Assembly: GCA_023897205.1 (NCBI GenBank)
Contig: JAHWDD010000007.1
Span: forward strand, 2,852,001-2,916,000
Source of the DNA: Exophiala sp. HKRS030
Lineage: Eukaryota; Ascomycota; Eurotiomycetes; Chaetothyriales; Herpotrichiellaceae
DNA: 64,000 nt
Direction of reading: 5' to 3'
Shown here: positions 1 to 11,047 of the stretch, piece by piece
How the letters are laid out: each line of letters begins with the position of its first letter
Numbering within the stretch: the first letter of the stretch is position 1
The notes under the pieces: model-generated
What the model was told of the DNA's origin: nothing
Database searches by the model: none
What the model saw: only the letters and a program-made list of their open reading frames with translations
Made by a program: the position numbers and the translations under genes

Positions 1-1244
1 GTGGTCTTCTGGCTTTGAACAAATCTTGGCCTGATGCCAGAGCCTGGATTGCTGCTCGAGCTGGTAAAGAACAAAAAGTTGAGCATGTTGTTGGCACCCT
101 CCGACAATTTTTGGTCGAACCCTTCGTTCCTCACCCGCAAGACACCGAATACTACATCAACATCAACTCAGTCAGAGACGTAAGTGTATGATTCCTCACA
201 ACAGCAACTAGTCACTGACCAGCCCCAGGGCGACTGGATTCTCTTCACCCACGAAGGTGGTGTTGACGTTGGAGACGTCGATGCCAAAGCAGAGAAAGTC
301 CTCATTCCCGTCGACTTGAAGAAATTCCCCTCCAACCAAGAGTTGGCTGCAGCACTCCTGAAGAAAGTCCCCAAGGGCGTTCACAACGTCCTCCTCGATT
401 TCATCATTCGACTATACTCGGTATACGTTGATTCACAATTCACTTATCTCGAAATCAACCCCTTGGTCGTGATCCCCAACGCAGCCGGAACCTCTGCTGA
501 AGTGCATTTCCTTGATCTTGCAGCCAAGCTCGATCAAACTGCTGACTTCGAGTGTGGAACTAAATGGGCTGTCGCACGCAGTCCAGCTGCACTCGGTCTA
601 CCAGCAGCAGCCCGCGCTGATGGCAAGGTCACAATTGATGTTGGTCCACCAATCGAGTTCCCAGCACCTTTTGGCCGTGAATTGAGCAAAGAGGAGAAAT
701 ATATTGCAGACATGGATGCCAAAACTGGTGCTTCTCTGAAATTGACCATCCTCAACTCTCAAGGTCGCGTCTGGACTTTGGTTGCTGGTGGTGGTGCCTC
801 CGTGGTCTACGCCGATGCTATCGCTTCTGCAGGCTTCGTTAGTGAGTTGGCCAACTACGGTGAATACTCTGGCGCTCCTACCGAGACCCAAACATACAAC
901 TACGCCAAGACCGTTCTGGATCTTATGCTTCGTGCTCCTGTCCACCCGAAGGCAAAGTTCTCTTCATCGGAGGAGGTATTGCCAACTTCACCAACGTCGC
1001 CTCCACTTTCAAGGGCGTCATCCGTGCCCTGAGAGAGGTTGCTCCTACACTCAACGAGCACAAAGTTCAAATTTGGGTGCGACGTGCTGGACCCAACTAC
1101 CAAGAAGGTCTCAAGAACATCAAGGCCGTTGGTGAAGAGTTGAAGATCAATATGCACGTCTACGGACCCGAAATGCACGTCAGTGGTATCGTCCCATTGG
1201 CCTTGTTGGGCAAGACCTCTCCCATCCCCGAGTTTGGCGGTTAG
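1..1244 (+). CDS. acl2: ATP-citrate lyase small subunit (N-terminal half homologue), 5' truncated by window, one frameshift
   Basis: This subunit of cytosolic ATP-citrate lyase carries the citrate/ATP-grasp part of the enzyme, which cleaves citrate with CoA and ATP to acetyl-CoA and oxaloacetate. In ascomycetes the enzyme is split into two subunits. The first exon enters at base 1 (first full codon at 3) and ends at 179. The best intron is 180-228, which joins SVRD to [16 protein letters not shown]. An LEINPLVV motif of the ATP-grasp fold and a [12 protein letters not shown] segment follow. The frame breaks near 951: the ORF ends in an unrelated tail at 1032, but one extra G in GAAGGCAAAG restores [17 protein letters not shown] and runs to the stop at 1242-1244 (PIPEFGG). 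About 400 of an expected 480 or so residues are present. The partner large-subunit gene is commonly adjacent and divergent in this group, so it may lie just outside the left edge (inference). Confidence 0.93.
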
Positions 1245-1862
1245 ATAGGTCCGTCTCCTGACTAAATAGTGAGACGATTCATGTTGTATGACTTGATCTA
1301 GCGCACATCGATTAACCAGCCGGGTTTTGATGGGTTGTTGGCATGCGCTTGGCCGATCGGAAAATGGGGCATGGGTTCCTGCCGGCGTTCTGTATTTCTG
1401 ACGCGACGAGATGGAAGCATTGTGTGGTGTGTATGAGACTGGCCCCTACATGATCGTTGGGGTTGAGGTCAAACTTGAAAACAATGATCGTAAATACATA
1501 GTTAGACCGAGATGGTAATGATATGACCACTATTGATGCAAGCCAGTGCAGATAGTCATCGTACCCACAAGTTCGGGGTAGGTAGACTCGTAGAACGTTT
1601 TTACAATATCTCGAAACACACAAAACACGTGATTAGTCAAATCTCTTGCATTTGGACTTGGACCATCACATCAAAATCTGTTGCGTAGAGATAGACACAG
1701 ATGAAATGCCGAATCCATATTGCTCCTATTCCGCAGAAGTCCGTGTCGATTACGCCGTTTTCCATACACATGAGATCGCTTAAGATGCGATATGTAAAAC
1801 CCACACATCCCCATCCACCCCGCCGACGTTAAACATTCGATTTCGGCATGAGAAAGCTTCTC
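1245..1862. other. Convergent intergenic spacer
   Basis: This space lies between the acl2 stop and the stop of the DNA polymerase delta subunit gene on the other strand. It should hold both 3' UTRs. I see no recognisable gene, repeat or RNA in it. Confidence 0.6.
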
Positions 1863-2641
1863 TCATTCCACGAGAATCGCCTTTCCTCCGCCTAGTTCGT
1901 CTATATACGCAATCTTGCCGCAACCCTGACTTGACGTCTTGTCCTCCTCTCGGATGAGGACGGCCAGAACTTCAAGCGGGGGTCGAGGCCCAGTGCGTTG
2001 GCTCGTTTCCAACGTGCAAGTCGTGGGATCCCAATACATGGGCCATACTGTGAAGAGAGGTCGAAGTGTCGTAGTATCTTTTCGTGCATGGGGAGATGTG
2101 ACTGGTGGACTAGGGGGTAATTAGCAGCGGAACTTGCCTCAATAGAGGGTGCATTGGATTTTCGCATGAGAAAGGCAGAGAAATAAAACAAGAGCGAAGA
2201 TGAGATTTCGCATACCTCTTGGCGCAAGCCGTCCATCCTCTTCAGCCTTCCAGTATTTCTTAATTTGAGCATCTGTTACCTCTTTTGCAGCAAGCTCCCT
2301 TTGATCCTTTGCCGTCAGCCCTGACGTATTTGCGCCTTTTCTTATCTTCTTCTTCCGTGGAGATTCACGAATTGCAATGTCTGTAACCTCGGCCTCGGGT
2401 TCCGGAGAGACTTCCACTTCGTGCGCTTCTGCTTGTGGTTCTTCCTCTACCACGCTCACAGCCTCTTCCTCAAGTTGTGACTGCACGGGTGCAGAGAGTT
2501 TGGAGCTGGCTTTCCGCAGTGCGGCATCATCCTGTCTATTAGGCTTGGTGACACGGGCAGATTTGTTGTTGAAGGAAAGTGTGGATTGAGCGTTTGAAGC
2601 AGAGGCAGTCGCCGATTTTGCCTTGCGACCTCGAGGGGCAT
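1863..2641 (-). CDS. cdm1: DNA polymerase delta subunit 4 (POLD4/Cdm1), two frameshifts
   Basis: This is the small accessory subunit that stabilises replicative DNA polymerase delta. The N-terminal part carries a PIP-box-like STLSFNNK (the PCNA-binding type), then a low-complexity acidic linker. The diagnostic core is split by an intron at 2110-2215: exon 1 ends ITD-like DAQIKKYWKAEEDGRLAPR and exon 2 starts VHQSHLPMHEKILRHFDLSS, followed by YGPCIGIPRLARWKRANALG. Two single-base losses are needed. The C run at plus-strand G 2635-2638 hides the start: with one more C, the ATG at 2641 gives MPPRGRKAKSATAS. Near 1978-1982 another missing C separates ALGLDP from the conserved PLEVLAVL and the C-terminal IAYIDELGGGKAILVE (stop 1863-1865). 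With both bases counted the CDS is 675 nt (224 aa). Without the first correction the frame opens only at a TTG. Confidence 0.9.
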
Positions 2642-3820
2642 CTTGGACGGTAGGGATGACCGATGGTGTCTTTTGCACGACGATTTTGAGGCGATCTTGC
2701 TGACGCTGTCTGGTGAATGTTCTTGATATTGCCAAGGTTGAATCTGAGTTGACTTTGAATGTATGTACGACTTAATCTCAAAGGAGAATGGTGGGTTGCG
2801 ATGATATGATGCAGAGATTCAGGCAGGTAGAGGGCAGGGACCTCAATTTCGGAACAGTTCAATGACGTTTCGTTGCTGAGGCAGCCACGTTCGCCAAGAA
2901 TTCCCGGTCGCGCTCACGACAAAGGCGCGTAAAGTGCAAAATCACGTGAGACATGCTTTCAATTCTACTAGGTAATGAATGCTCATTTTCAAGAATCCTG
3001 ACGACGAAAATAACAATATGTGCCAGACACACGGTAGGAGAGATCATGTTGACAAGGACGTGACAAGGCGTCATGCGTAATGTGCACGATTACATTCCGC
3101 GCATATACACAATGATTAGGCTGCATGCGCGAATCATACAAAGCCAAAAATCGAGCGGACGCCTTGGATCAGTGTTTTATTCGGTAGGTTTGGTGAGAGA
3201 CACCGTGCTACCTGCGCGGCAGAAAATGCACTTCCGATCTTGTTTCTTGACAAGAGCTTTCTGCCACAATGCATGCGGAAGACCTTACGTGGTAGACTGG
3301 GATGAATATCTGGTCAGTGCAATATTTCCCCTGGGTACCACATCATGCACAGAGAACAGATTCTACAATACTCATTTATTTAGTCTTCTCGGTGTATTAA
3401 TCAATCTTGACAGAATAATCACACAAGATGGCATAGTCTTCTTGCACCATCGAGCCGTAAAGTGGCACAGCGAGGACGTCGTTCAAGCACCTTCAGGTCG
3501 CTGGCGAGACACAATCATCACAGCACAGTCTGACACATCTCGAAGTTCATGAAAGTTCTACGAACCCCGGCTCTGGGAGCAAGAATAAGTACAGCGAGAA
3601 GATCTCGGCAGTGCTACTACACCATCACACGATTTCTGCAAAACTATGCGATTATCCAGTTCTGAATCCTGATTAGGTCTAATGCATGCGTTGCGAAATC
3701 GGAGCGAGGCGAGGCCCCACTCCCAAGCATTGTCACCAGCTCTATTCATCACTTTCTCCAGGTCGAAGATGCTTTGCTCCAGAAGATCAATCTTCATCTT
3801 CATTCAGAGGTAGCTCAGTG
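2642..3820. other. Intergenic region, no supported gene
   Basis: Divergent upstream region shared by the polymerase subunit gene (-) and the MaoC-type gene (+). A 159-codon open frame at 3073-3552 shows no recognisable motif. I see promoter space only. Confidence 0.5.
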
Positions 3821-4923
3821 ATGGGAAATCTCCCAGGAGTCGGTCATGACTTTCCGCCAAAGAAAGTCAGTTGGCTTAAACGTGATGTGCTTCTCTTCAA
3901 TGTCAGTATAGGTTGCAAAGCTGATGAGCTACACTACCTATATGTAAGAGCAATCCAGCCCTCCAAGCTCCCGTTTGGCAATTGACCACTTGCATCAGGA
4001 AAAACATACCGGATTTGCTGCTTTTCCGACTTTCCCATTGTCTCTCTGTCAGTGCTCGATGACATTTATCCATTGCTCGCGTGACATATACTTATAATTC
4101 CAGATTTTAAAGGAACTTCTCAGGAGGTGCTAGACTTCTACACGCAACAAAGCCATACTTCTGTACCCGGGGTTCCAACTCTGGATCCCAGATTCCTGGT
4201 TGATGGGGAACGGGCGATCCGATTCTTGAAACCTCTTCCCGTGACCTCAGTCGGGCACGATTTTGAGATAAGGGAGAGCGTATTGGGGGTATTTGATAAG
4301 GGAAAATCCGGGACGGTGCTTAAGACAGAGTACACATTGACCGATGCCGGTACTGGTGAGCACTATGCTGTGGTGACTGGCAGTTTGTTTTATGTTGGTC
4401 AAGGAGGCTGGGGCGGTCCCCGTGGTGTGAAGACCGCAAGTCTGCGTCAACCAGGAAGGGCTCCTGACGGTGTGATCGATGTACACGTGCAAGAAGAAAG
4501 CGCCCACTTGTACAGGTAAATTGTTCTTAAATTGTTCATCTAAGGCCTAGCGACTAATGCAATCTCTAGATTGAATGGAGATTACAATCCTCTGCACGGC
4601 ACCCCGAGCCAGGTCAGGCGATCGGGCACGGTGGTATTATTTTGCATGGCGTCTATGCCTACAATCGTGTGGCACATGATCTCCTCAGACAACTTGGGCA
4701 CGGAGATCCTGCAAACATGAAAGAGTTCCAAGCGAAATTCGCTGGTGTGGTCAAGCCAGGTGATACACTTCAAACACGCTTCTGGCTCACTCGCACGGAC
4801 TCGGATGGATGGACTGAAGTTATATTCATTACCAACGTCGCGAGTAGGGAAGGCAAGGTTTGCCTCAATGATGGTCGGGCCATTATCAAGGTAAAACCTC
4901 TCAGAAATAGTATCAAGCTCTAA
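3821..4923 (+). CDS. MaoC-like enoyl-CoA hydratase 2 (probably peroxisomal beta-oxidation), one frameshift
   Basis: Predicted (R)-specific 2-enoyl-CoA hydratase with a double hot-dog fold, as in the hydratase part of multifunctional peroxisomal beta-oxidation enzymes. Exons are 3821-3943, 3999-4047, 4104-4515 and 4570-4923. The N-terminal half has VSWLKRDVLLFNVSIGCKAD, FAAFPTFPL and the YFKGTSQEVLDFY junction across intron 2. The C-terminal half has the hydratase signature RLNGDYNPLH followed by GHGGIILHGVYAYN. Between these, at the C run around 4601-4604, one C is missing: ACCCCC would read TPEPGQAIGHGG, while the given sequence shifts frame. Counting it gives 939 nt (312 aa). The end is ambiguous: the open frame ends in NSIKL at 4923, but a good 49-bp intron at 4891-4939 would instead end at 4984. 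Neither end is a canonical PTS1, so peroxisomal location is inferred from family only. Confidence 0.88.
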
Positions 4924-5259
4924 ATATGAGGCTATCCAGAAAGACCATTTGAAAAGCAAAAATTTCGGTGATGTGCAGATTTGATTCTTATTTGTATATC
5001 TATCAACGGCGATGACACGGACTCTTTAGGCCCTGCAATTCTCTATGCTCGATAATTTACATGGAAATCTACCCAACAGGTCTGTTCGCTCTCCCCTACC
5101 CATGTGCACTAAGAATTGCGGCTCGCTGCAATTGTGGAGTTTACCACAGCAAATTTAGAATCTATGAGCTTTACATCAACATATTTGTGCTCGACCTCCA
5201 CAGTCATCATGATGCCCGGAACGGGGTCACCAGATCGAGTGCCACCACCGGAGTCCGGT
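4924..5259. other. Short convergent spacer
   Basis: Holds the 3' ends of the MaoC-type gene and of the phosphatase on the opposite strand. The possible alternative last exon of the former is at 4940-4984. Nothing else is visible. Confidence 0.5.
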
Positions 5260-6240
5260 TCAGTATCCGATCTCCTGCTGTCTGTCTTGAGTTAGCTCGC
5301 TCGTGAGTTCAACTGATGCTGCACACGACTGTACTGGAATCGAGGAGACGGGCATTAAAGCAGGATCTGTCAGTCGATCTGGTCGTTCGAGGCCTTGTGC
5401 CTCCCAGCCCTCCATGGCCTGCAAGAACAATTGCTGCTGCTCTTGCAGCCCATACATGGAATGGTTCAACCCACGTGCATGACGAGACGACATTGTCTCA
5501 ACTATTCTTGCATCTGGATCTGCATAGAGCGGATCGGCCTGACCTGAAGCGACAGGCGACAGAGAGCTAGCAAATTGATAACTGCGGACTTCACAGTTTG
5601 CGAAGCCTGTTCCTGGTCTTGTGGCAGCGCCTTCCCAGTCATCACTGAGATAGTGCAGGAAGCCGCCATGGCTCACCAGTACTATCTCTATGTCATCTCT
5701 GCCTTGCTCCGCCATGAGCTCGACTACTTTGTCTCGCAGAAAAAGGCGCGTGGCGCGTGCACGAGCTTTGATCGCATCGTTATGTGGAGAATACCGACCA
5801 TTGAACGATTTACAGTTCCACGTGGGATTTTTGGTGAGAAGAGAGACGTCAACCGACCACCCGTGGTCCTGCGTGGCCAGGAAGGACGAGAGAGCAGGTG
5901 GATCTGTGCCAACGTCACAAGGATCAGAGGATGTTTCCTGAGCATCAGGAAAGGCGAGAATCTGCAACTTGTCTCCCCTGCCGCCGTCTTCTTGCTGTGC
6001 GGCTTCGGAGTCTGTGAGGAGAGGTTGAAATACAAGCCATGCCGTGTGTAAGGCCCTTTTCAGCGGGCTCGCCGCAATAAAACTTATTCTACTTTGTGTC
6101 TTGGGAGGGAAATGCGTCGATTGCAGGGTTGCGCATTGGTCCTCGCCCAAAGGTGTGAGACTTGGATCAGGGATAGTATAGTCGGAGTAAAGGTTGTGAA
6201 ACCCTTGGCCATGGCGTATGCAATGAATTGTAGGAGCCAT
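5260..6240 (-). CDS. Histidine phosphatase superfamily (phosphoglycerate-mutase-like) protein
   Basis: Uninterrupted 326-aa protein. The catalytic RHG motif is at residues 9-11 (HCIRHGQGFHNL), followed by LTPLGEDQCATLQ and an AASPLKRALHTAW segment with the conserved Arg. The second catalytic His is in LVSHGGFLHYLSDDW. This arrangement matches the fungal cytosolic branch of the superfamily (Pmu1-like and relatives), whose substrates are mostly unknown, so mutase activity should not be assumed. I start at the ATG at 6240 (MAPTIHC). The open frame extends upstream to 6261 but only from a TTG. The gene converges on the MaoC-type gene and is divergent from the Zn2Cys6 factor. Confidence 0.85.
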   Translation of the reverse strand: MAPTIHCIRHGQGFHNLYSDYTIPDPSLTPLGEDQCATLQSTHFPPKTQSRISFIAASPLKRALHTAWLVFQPLLTDSEAAQQEDGGRGDKLQILAFPDAQETSSDPCDVGTDPPALSSFLATQDHGWSVDVSLLTKNPTWNCKSFNGRYSPHNDAIKARARATRLFLRDKVVELMAEQGRDDIEIVLVSHGGFLHYLSDDWEGAATRPGTGFANCEVRSYQFASSLSPVASGQADPLYADPDARIVETMSSRHARGLNHSMYGLQEQQQLFLQAMEGWEAQGLERPDRLTDPALMPVSSIPVQSCAASVELTSELTQDRQQEIGY

Positions 6241-7274
6241 TCCGAAGTCGACGGCTATCAAAGATATGGGTTAAACGGGGAGCTGAGGGATGGACCACTG
6301 ATTTATGGGTAGTCAGAGATACTGGGGGTTGCGAATTTGGATCGTAGCTCGACATGGAGCGCGACAGCCTGTGCTTTTATAGCAATGCGACTGGGGAGAA
6401 TGGAAGAGTGGACGAAGAGAGAGCAAAAGTACCATTTGTCAACGCCATCATCCATCGTCTTTGGATTGTGGCAACTTAACTGGAGTTTAGAGCTGTACTC
6501 AGTCTTGGACTTATCTCATACTCCAGAGTAAGTGAATAATATGCGTCGATACATGTGAAGTCAAGCTCGATCCAGGAGCCAGCCTTGTAAGCAGCACTGT
6601 ATGATAGAAGATGACAAACCAACACACCATGTTTGACATCTGGCTATGGATTTTGGCTTTGGCTGCCTCAAACATGGACACGGCAAAGTCAGATAACATC
6701 TTCTGTGATGCAATTGGTCGATCTTTAGGATATAAAACCTTCCTAGATCAAAAGATCTGAGTAACAGTGGAGGCTGCCTTCTTCAAGCTTCGGCTCCGAA
6801 CCACACCATCTCCGACGGTCAAAGATAGGCACGTCTGTGCTGGTGGCTAATCAACACAAACCCAAAACTTGCGATATCATAGTCCTAATCAAACCTTTGT
6901 GGCGGCGTCTTGTGTAGCTGTTCAAGCAAGCCTGTCGTTGGAAAATCATGAAGTGTGGTGAAATTTAAGCCAATAGTAGACTCGCGCGGTAGACGCACTA
7001 TTCTGTAAAAGGTAGCCAAGCTGCTAGCGTTGTACTTCTGTATCCACATGTATCGCCCGCTGTGCATCATTTGAGAACGTCGACACAGACGGTCCTCAAC
7101 GTCATGTCACGGCGGACATCTGTATTTGCTTGCGTTGATCATGACACTGAGATTGTGATGGTATCGATACTTCGGAAAATGACCTGTGAAGGCTTGATCT
7201 CGCCGGCACATTGGCTCTGGGTGTGATCGCAATAACCTTGTCTTTGCCGAAGTCGATTCAAGCTTGGCCCGATC
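6241..7274. other. Divergent intergenic region
   Basis: Promoter space between the histidine phosphatase (-) and the Zn2Cys6 regulator (+). Only short chance frames are present. No RNA gene or repeat was recognised. Confidence 0.5.
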
Positions 7275-8993
7275 ATGGTCAGTCACCACAACGAGAATGA
7301 TATTTGTCATAATTGTCGACGTCGACGCCTGAAGTGCGACCGGAGTCGTCCGTTCTGTCAGAAATGTACCGATCGAGGTCAGGAGTGTCTCGGCTATCAA
7401 GGTCTTTGGCGCTGGGGTCAAGGTGTGGCAAGCCGAGGCAAAATGACAGGCATCACATTTGAAGCCTTGGAATATGCTAGATTGGTGCAAAGTAGGACTC
7501 AGTTACGGTCCATACCTGCCAATATTGACCAAAGTCAATCATTTTCACTAGCACAACACCTAACGGCATCATCACCTCTTCCTCTAACAGATCCACTGTT
7601 ACAAGACTTGGATCCAAAGTCGAGAAATTATCTCCTGTACTGTAAGTTGACCCTCTTTCTAACCGACAGTAAGCTCTACTCATGTGTCCAATGAAGTTGC
7701 GAGCGGAGTATGTAAAGATCTTGTGATATACGATCACCCCGAGCACAATCCGTTCTACAGTCTCATACCCCTGACTAAACACCAAGATGTGCTGCTTCAA
7801 GCAATCATTGCCATCTCCGCACTACACATGTCGAATGGCTACCAAAAGTCTTGGATATCGGCGGAGCCCATGTCACCTGCTTGCTCTTCTCCAAAAATGA
7901 CGTGGCTCGCGGCGCAGAGATTTTCCAACACTCCAGTCTCAAGCGCTTACAAGGATGCACTTTCAGCTAAACAGAGGACTCTTGTTATACTCAGAACCGT
8001 GCTTGGTAATGCAGCCTCTATGGATATCGACGCGGTGCTGGCAGTTGTGTTGTTCCTTACAGAGTTTGAGTTGATCGATTCTGGGAGAGACTACTGGCGA
8101 CGGCACCTTAGTGGAGCAAAAACCATAATCGACCTGTTAGGGGGTCTAAATAACTTGGCGCGGACTTCATTGACTCCGTTACGCAATTGCTTGATCTCTA
8201 ATTGCCTGGTGTAAGTCTACTTGATTTGGGTTGGATCAACAAGTGCTCGTCGTTGACCATTCTTCCGATCAGGTTTGACGTTTTTGGCTCTACGCTATCA
8301 CAGTCATCGAATCCTCGGCCATACAACTTCGCTCCAGATGAGCTTTCCCTGTTATTCCATAGTGCAGAAGGCAACAACTGCACCTCTTGTCCCTTGCCTC
8401 TGTTACAAATAATGCAGTCTGGAGCTCACCTTCTGCAGGAACAACAAGGAAATCCTTGCCAGGATACACTGACAGGTTCTAACCAAGAACGACTATGCAT
8501 CCTCCTCGAAGCCGCCAATTCGTTCGACCCGGTAGCATGGGCCACGAAATTCCAGAAGCAGTCACCCTACGACGACCTGGTTTATCGCGTGCAAGTTGCC
8601 ACAGCATACAAAGCCGCATTGAAAATATACTTGTACAAAGTTCTGTCAGTGGTATGCTCGACCGCGTATAGGAGATATGATCTCGAACATTTTATCAAGG
8701 AGATCGTCTATCATCTTTCCCCTATTCCAATTGATAACCCATTGTTCAAAGCAACCACTTGGCCAACATTCATCGCAGGAGCCGAAACTAATAGCCCAGA
8801 GCATCAGGCGTGGACTGTGGCTAGACTACGTGCACTCTGGACAGTTGAACCGTGGGGCCTTATTCGTGGAGCACTCAGTGTGCTCGAGAGCATTTGGTCC
8901 GCGAGAAACAACGCCTCGATCGAAGATCAGCCCCGAATGAGGAACTGGTTGCAGGATCTGAGAGATGCGGGTGTCGATTGGCTCATCGTATGA
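7275..8993 (+). CDS. Zn(II)2Cys6 transcription factor
   Basis: Fungal binuclear zinc-cluster regulator of 533 aa. Residues 11-38 give C-x2-C-x6-C-x6-C-x2-C-x6-C with the basic stretch RRRRLK between the second and third cysteines. Exons are 7275-7641, 7697-8210 and 8273-8993. Splicing joins YLLYFASGVCKDLVIYDH (intron 1, 55 bp) and NCLVFDVFGS (intron 2, 62 bp) and keeps the frame without any correction. The part after residue 110 (NPFYSLIPLT, LLQAIIAISALHMSN, DYWRRHLSGAKTIIDLLGG) looks like the fungal-specific transcription factor domain of the Fungal_trans_2 type. Target genes cannot be read from the sequence. The neighbouring fragment at 9077-9638 is on the same strand and could be a former target or partner. 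Confidence 0.9.
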
Positions 8994-9076
8994 AAGAGAC
9001 AGGTTGGCTGCGCCACGTCACATTGTGACAAGGGTAGGTCTGTCGAAAATTATCTCAAAGAGCCCAACAGCCAAGG

Positions 9077-9638
9077 GAAGGCTTCAACTACACCTGGAAG
9101 TTTAACATACCAACTGAGAGTGAGATACAAACTTTCCGATCCCGTGTGATACAAGAATGCCTGGTAGCCACGCCAATTTTTCATAAACCTTGGCACAGTG
9201 CAGACGACTTATACTATACATCGGATGCCGTACTCAGCAAAGACAAGAACACGTCAGTCGAGGTAGGCGAGTTGCTGGAACCGATAAAGCTTGATTTCGA
9301 GGCAATCCAAGGCGGTGATGTTCCCATGTATCTTCGCAGCGTTCTGGCGAAACCTCATTGTGACAATGCCGAAGACGCCAGAGACCAAGGAGGCTCTGAC
9401 TTATCTGCGCTTCACAAGCTACACGCAGATGAGGCCATGGTATCCAGAAGCGTCGCACCGACCCTGGATCAGCTACAATTCATGTGGTCCAAGCTGCGAG
9501 ATTGTTGCTCATTGGGACTTTGTTGCGGATCAACCATTCCATTCCAAAGGCGTCTGCCAGATGACGACGACCATGTCTGATGGCATCGGTTATGTCCTCG
9601 CACAACCCATCGAGAACGATACTTTGAATCACAATTAA
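9077..9638 (+). other. Unresolved coding-like fragment, not recognised
   Basis: Two overlapping frames look more protein-like than background. Frame 2 from 9077 reads EGFNYTWKFNIPTESEI and continues through SADDLYYTSDAVLS. From about 9340 frame 3 looks better, with RPWISYNSCGPSCEIVAHWD and CQMTTTMSDGIGYVLAQPIE, ending at 9638. The switch is not the -1 change seen elsewhere, and I found no good intron to explain it. No start codon with a convincing N-terminus was found. It may be a gene with unrecognised introns, a gene with several sequence errors, or a relic. I give no function. Confidence 0.3.
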
Positions 9639-10557
9639 AAAGACGCTCAGGCTATCCCCGCCAGCGTAAATCCGACCAATGTCACGAATACTCCGATTCC
9701 AAACCCAGAGTGCTCCAATCTGAACTGAACTCCCAGCGGACACGGCAGAAGCTTAGAAGCGGATACCGGTGATCTGAAAGAGGTAAACTCGTTGCCTAGC
9801 ACTTCCCGAGCTTGCAAGCCAGCTCACACGCGAGATCTACTAGCTGGTGTCGCATATCCATGATATCGATCTACATCTGGCAACGAAACTGCGAGATCGA
9901 GCCTGGCAGGCAGCCCCCCCCAAATGTCTCGCTGAGTCGAGTTTGCCGGCCACGCCAATGGTCCATGAGTGGCCTCGTATATCGATCGAAGTGAAGACGT
10001 TCATCCAGACCAAGCGGACCAGGCAATATCACCAGGCCTGCATGTCATAAGAACATCGGACAGCGGACATAGGACATCGGACATGATAACTACGGTTGCG
10101 GCAATCACAGACTCTCTCTCATACACACAGAGATGACGACCAGGACGACGAGAACAAGCAGGGGATCTATCGAAACCTCTCCCACCGGGCGAGGGAAAGG
10201 AGGCTAGACGTACCGTGTCAAGTGGAAAAGCTGTGTCCTCCGCACTGTATTGCGTGTACACGCAGAAACACAACCCCTTTAATACGTCAAGTAATAAGCC
10301 AAGTCAAGGAACAACAAACAGGTAGGTTGTTAGTTTACATAAGTTAGCTGGTGGCGCGGTCCATGGTCATGGTCGTAGTCATAGTCATACTATCATAGTC
10401 ACGGTTGATCGTGCGTCGTGGTGGTGGCGCAGCTATAATTCCTACGTAGTATGTACAACAACTTATCAATTTCACCACATCCTTCACTAAATAGCTCCGA
10501 ATCTGATGAATCCCATCTCGGTATTGACGGAGTACATAGACATGTCATTCCTCATTC

Positions 10558-10656
10558 ATACCATATACCATATACCATATACCATATACCATATACCATA
10601 TACCATATACCATATACCATATACCATATACCATATACCATATACCATATACCATA
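10558..10656. repeat. Heptanucleotide minisatellite (ATACCAT)n
   Basis: About 14 near-perfect tandem copies of a 7-bp unit (ATACCAT). Because 7 is not a multiple of 3, all three frames stay open and encode repeated YHIPYTI-like peptides, which are not evidence of a gene. Confidence 0.97.
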
Positions 10657-10921
10657 CAAAGTACATAACAACACAGCAGGATCGAGGATCTAAGATGCAA
10701 AATCCAAGATCACAGGGACGTTAGGGAACCGCAGCCGCTAACGCAACCAATCCCGACGCCCCAGGGGGGGGGGAGGATAGAGGGTTATGAATCCGACCTA
10801 ATGATTCTCAAACCTGTGATTCCTTGGACTGCATAAGTACTCTTCAGGTCCAGCCCGTGTAAGGAAGGATGGGGCATTTGTGATGGATCGCCCCGGGGAA
10901 GGGGAGGGAGGGGAATTGCGA

Positions 10922-10963
10922 GAGGAAGAGGAAGAGGAAGAGGAAGAGGAAGAGGAAGAGGAA
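10922..10963. repeat. Hexanucleotide repeat (GAGGAA)7
   Basis: Seven copies of GAGGAA on the plus strand, a purine tract, in the AIM6 downstream region. Confidence 0.95.
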
Positions 10964-11021
10964 TCCTTCGGGCGAGATTGCAGAGTTGTAGGATTTCATC
11001 TACGGAGGGATGTGTGTAGGG

Positions 11022-11047
11022 ATGTATGTATGTATGTATGTATGTAT
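11022..11047. repeat. Tetranucleotide repeat (ATGT)n
   Basis: About six copies of a 4-bp unit, just downstream of the purine tract. Confidence 0.93.

Noticed and set aside
3073..3552. 159-codon plus-strand frame
   Set aside because: No recognisable motif, no nearby splice support.
10451..10724. Frames with repeated YHIPYTI peptides
   Set aside because: Translation of the 7-bp minisatellite in all frames.
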